The position numbers and the translations under genes were made by a program. A stretch of DNA of 6,640 nucleotides from Elusimicrobiota bacterium (GTDB lineage: Bacteria > Elusimicrobiota > Endomicrobiia > CG1-02-37-114 > JAHJSO01): the NCBI GenBank assembly GCA_018830385.1, contig JAHJSO010000081.1:1-6640 (forward strand). Reading direction: 5' to 3'. The notes under the pieces were generated by a model, which saw nothing but the letters and a program-made list of their open reading frames with translations, did no database searches and was not told the DNA's origin. Shown piece by piece: positions 5,789-6,640 of the stretch; positions within the stretch are counted from its first letter, which is position 1, and each line of letters opens with the position of its first letter.

Positions 5789-6640
5789 ATGAAAAACGTG
5801 CTGATAGCCGGCTATTTCGGGTTTGGTAATGCGGGGGACGAACTGATACTTAACAGTATTATTGAGAACGTCCGCAAGGAAAAGGCCGGCGCAAAGATAA
5901 CGGTTCTTTCAAACTCCCCGCTGGAAACGGCGATTCTATACGGCGTCACTGCCGTCAGCAGGTGGAATTTGCCCGGGGTAGCCCGTTCAATAAAGGCGTG
6001 CGATGTTTTTATCTCTGCCGGCGGGTTATACCAGGATAAAACGGGCAACCTCAGTTTATATTACTACCTGTCTCTTATACTTACAGCGAGGTTTTTCAGG
6101 AAAAGAATTTTCCTCTACGGCGTGGAGTTCGCGCCCATAAAACACAGTATAAATAAACTTATGATAAAATTTGTTATGGGCTTTATAGATAAAATCGGCG
6201 TCAGGTCGCAGGGTTCAATGGATTTCCTTAAAGGTATAGGCGTTGAGAAGAACGTCTTTTTAAGCGCCGACGCTTTGTTGCTCATGGATACGCTGCCGGC
6301 CAAAAAACAGAACCCGGACAGTCCCTCAGACAAACCTCCAGACAGGCCGAGGAAAATAGCGATGATATTAAAGAAGTCCACGCCGTATCACAGGGATTTG
6401 CTGGCGCAACTGTGTTCAGCGCTTTATGACAGGTTTTCAGCAGAGATTTATTTTGTCCCGTTCCACCTGGACAGGGACGTACATTTCTGTATTGACGTGG
6501 CGAATAAATTAAACTTTCCGACGCTGATTGAGGTTTTTAATAAACCGTCTGATTTGTTCGGGATACTGTCGGATATGGACCTCGTCGTAAGCCAGCGCCT
6601 GCACGGGCTGATACTGTCGTCGCTGTTGAAAATACCGATG
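5789..6640 (+). CDS. csaB: CsaB-like polysaccharide pyruvyl transferase, N-terminal 284 residues (cut by window edge)
   Basis: CsaB-type enzymes transfer pyruvate from phosphoenolpyruvate to a cell-wall polysaccharide, forming the ketal that SLH-domain proteins bind in many bacteria. The frame is open from ATG 5789 to the right edge. Family motifs are clear: GYFGFGNAGDELIL at 8-21, the phosphate-binding-like loop ISAGGLYQDKTGNLSLYYYL at 75-94, LYGVEFAPI, IGVRSQGSMDFLKGIGV, SADALLLM, and SQRLHGLILSS at 268-278, where R270 and H272 match the conserved RLH of the family. A Pro/Asp/Lys/Arg-rich linker at 170-188 separates the two GT-B-like halves and is encoded by a threefold 12-base repeat. The glycine loop is shorter and has Ala (A77) where relatives usually have Gly. 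The ribosome site is weak (GGATGAG at 5770-5776, overlapping the upstream stop), so expression may depend on coupling. A full CsaB has about 360-390 residues, so roughly 80-100 remain beyond the edge. Confidence 0.88.
   Translation, partial: MKNVLIAGYFGFGNAGDELILNSIIENVRKEKAGAKITVLSNSPLETAILYGVTAVSRWNLPGVARSIKACDVFISAGGLYQDKTGNLSLYYYLSLILTARFFRKRIFLYGVEFAPIKHSINKLMIKFVMGFIDKIGVRSQGSMDFLKGIGVEKNVFLSADALLLMDTLPAKKQNPDSPSDKPPDRPRKIAMILKKSTPYHRDLLAQLCSALYDRFSAEIYFVPFHLDRDVHFCIDVANKLNFPTLIEVFNKPSDLFGILSDMDLVVSQRLHGLILSSLLKIPM
6311..6346 (+). repeat. Three imperfect 12-base tandem units inside csaB
   Basis: The units AACCCGGACAGT, CCCTCAGACAAA and CCTCCAGACAGG each contain GACA at the same place and encode NPDS, PSDK and PPDR. 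They form the flexible linker between the two halves of the pyruvyl transferase. The units differ at several bases, so this is an aged or weak repeat rather than a fresh expansion. Confidence 0.55.

Overview
The window reads as one bacterial gene string on the + strand. Six genes run without a large gap, and a seventh is cut by the right edge. Longest space between genes is 41 bases (1648-1688). I see no rRNA, tRNA, CRISPR array, mobile element, convincing promoter or terminator, so the genes could be transcribed together. The organism cannot be named from this alone. Gene content (ScpAB, a pyruvyl transferase of the CsaB type, a histidine-triad GalT next to glycogen synthase), frequent AGG arginine codons and roughly balanced base composition fit a free-living, possibly deep-branching or uncultivated bacterium. 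That placement is inference.

Layout. (1) 2-388: C-terminal half of ScpA, running in from the left. (2) 391-1005: ScpB. Together with SMC these form the chromosome condensation complex. (3) 1033-1647: a DUF47/PhoU-like protein, usually a partner of a PiT phosphate permease, but no permease is present here. (4) 1689-2687: a GalT-family nucleotidyltransferase with two CxxC motifs and the HPHSQ active site. (5) 2690-4138: glycogen (starch) synthase GlgA, two bases after galT. (6) 4138-5775: a DUF5693-type membrane protein, overlapping the glgA stop by one base (TAATG). (7) 5789-6640+: the first 284 codons of a CsaB-like polysaccharide pyruvyl transferase.

How they may work together. ScpA/ScpB is a housekeeping block. 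GalT plus GlgA look like a sugar-nucleotide/storage glucan pair; the GalT has features resembling the plant ADP-glucose phosphorylase branch, so it might act on the same ADP-glucose that GlgA uses. DUF5693 plus CsaB look like a cell-surface polymer module, in which CsaB would add pyruvate ketals to a cell-wall polysaccharide and the membrane protein would do an unassigned step at the membrane. The least described parts are the DUF5693 protein and the galT-glgA-DUF5693-csaB linkage. I did not find clear evidence of an entirely new system.
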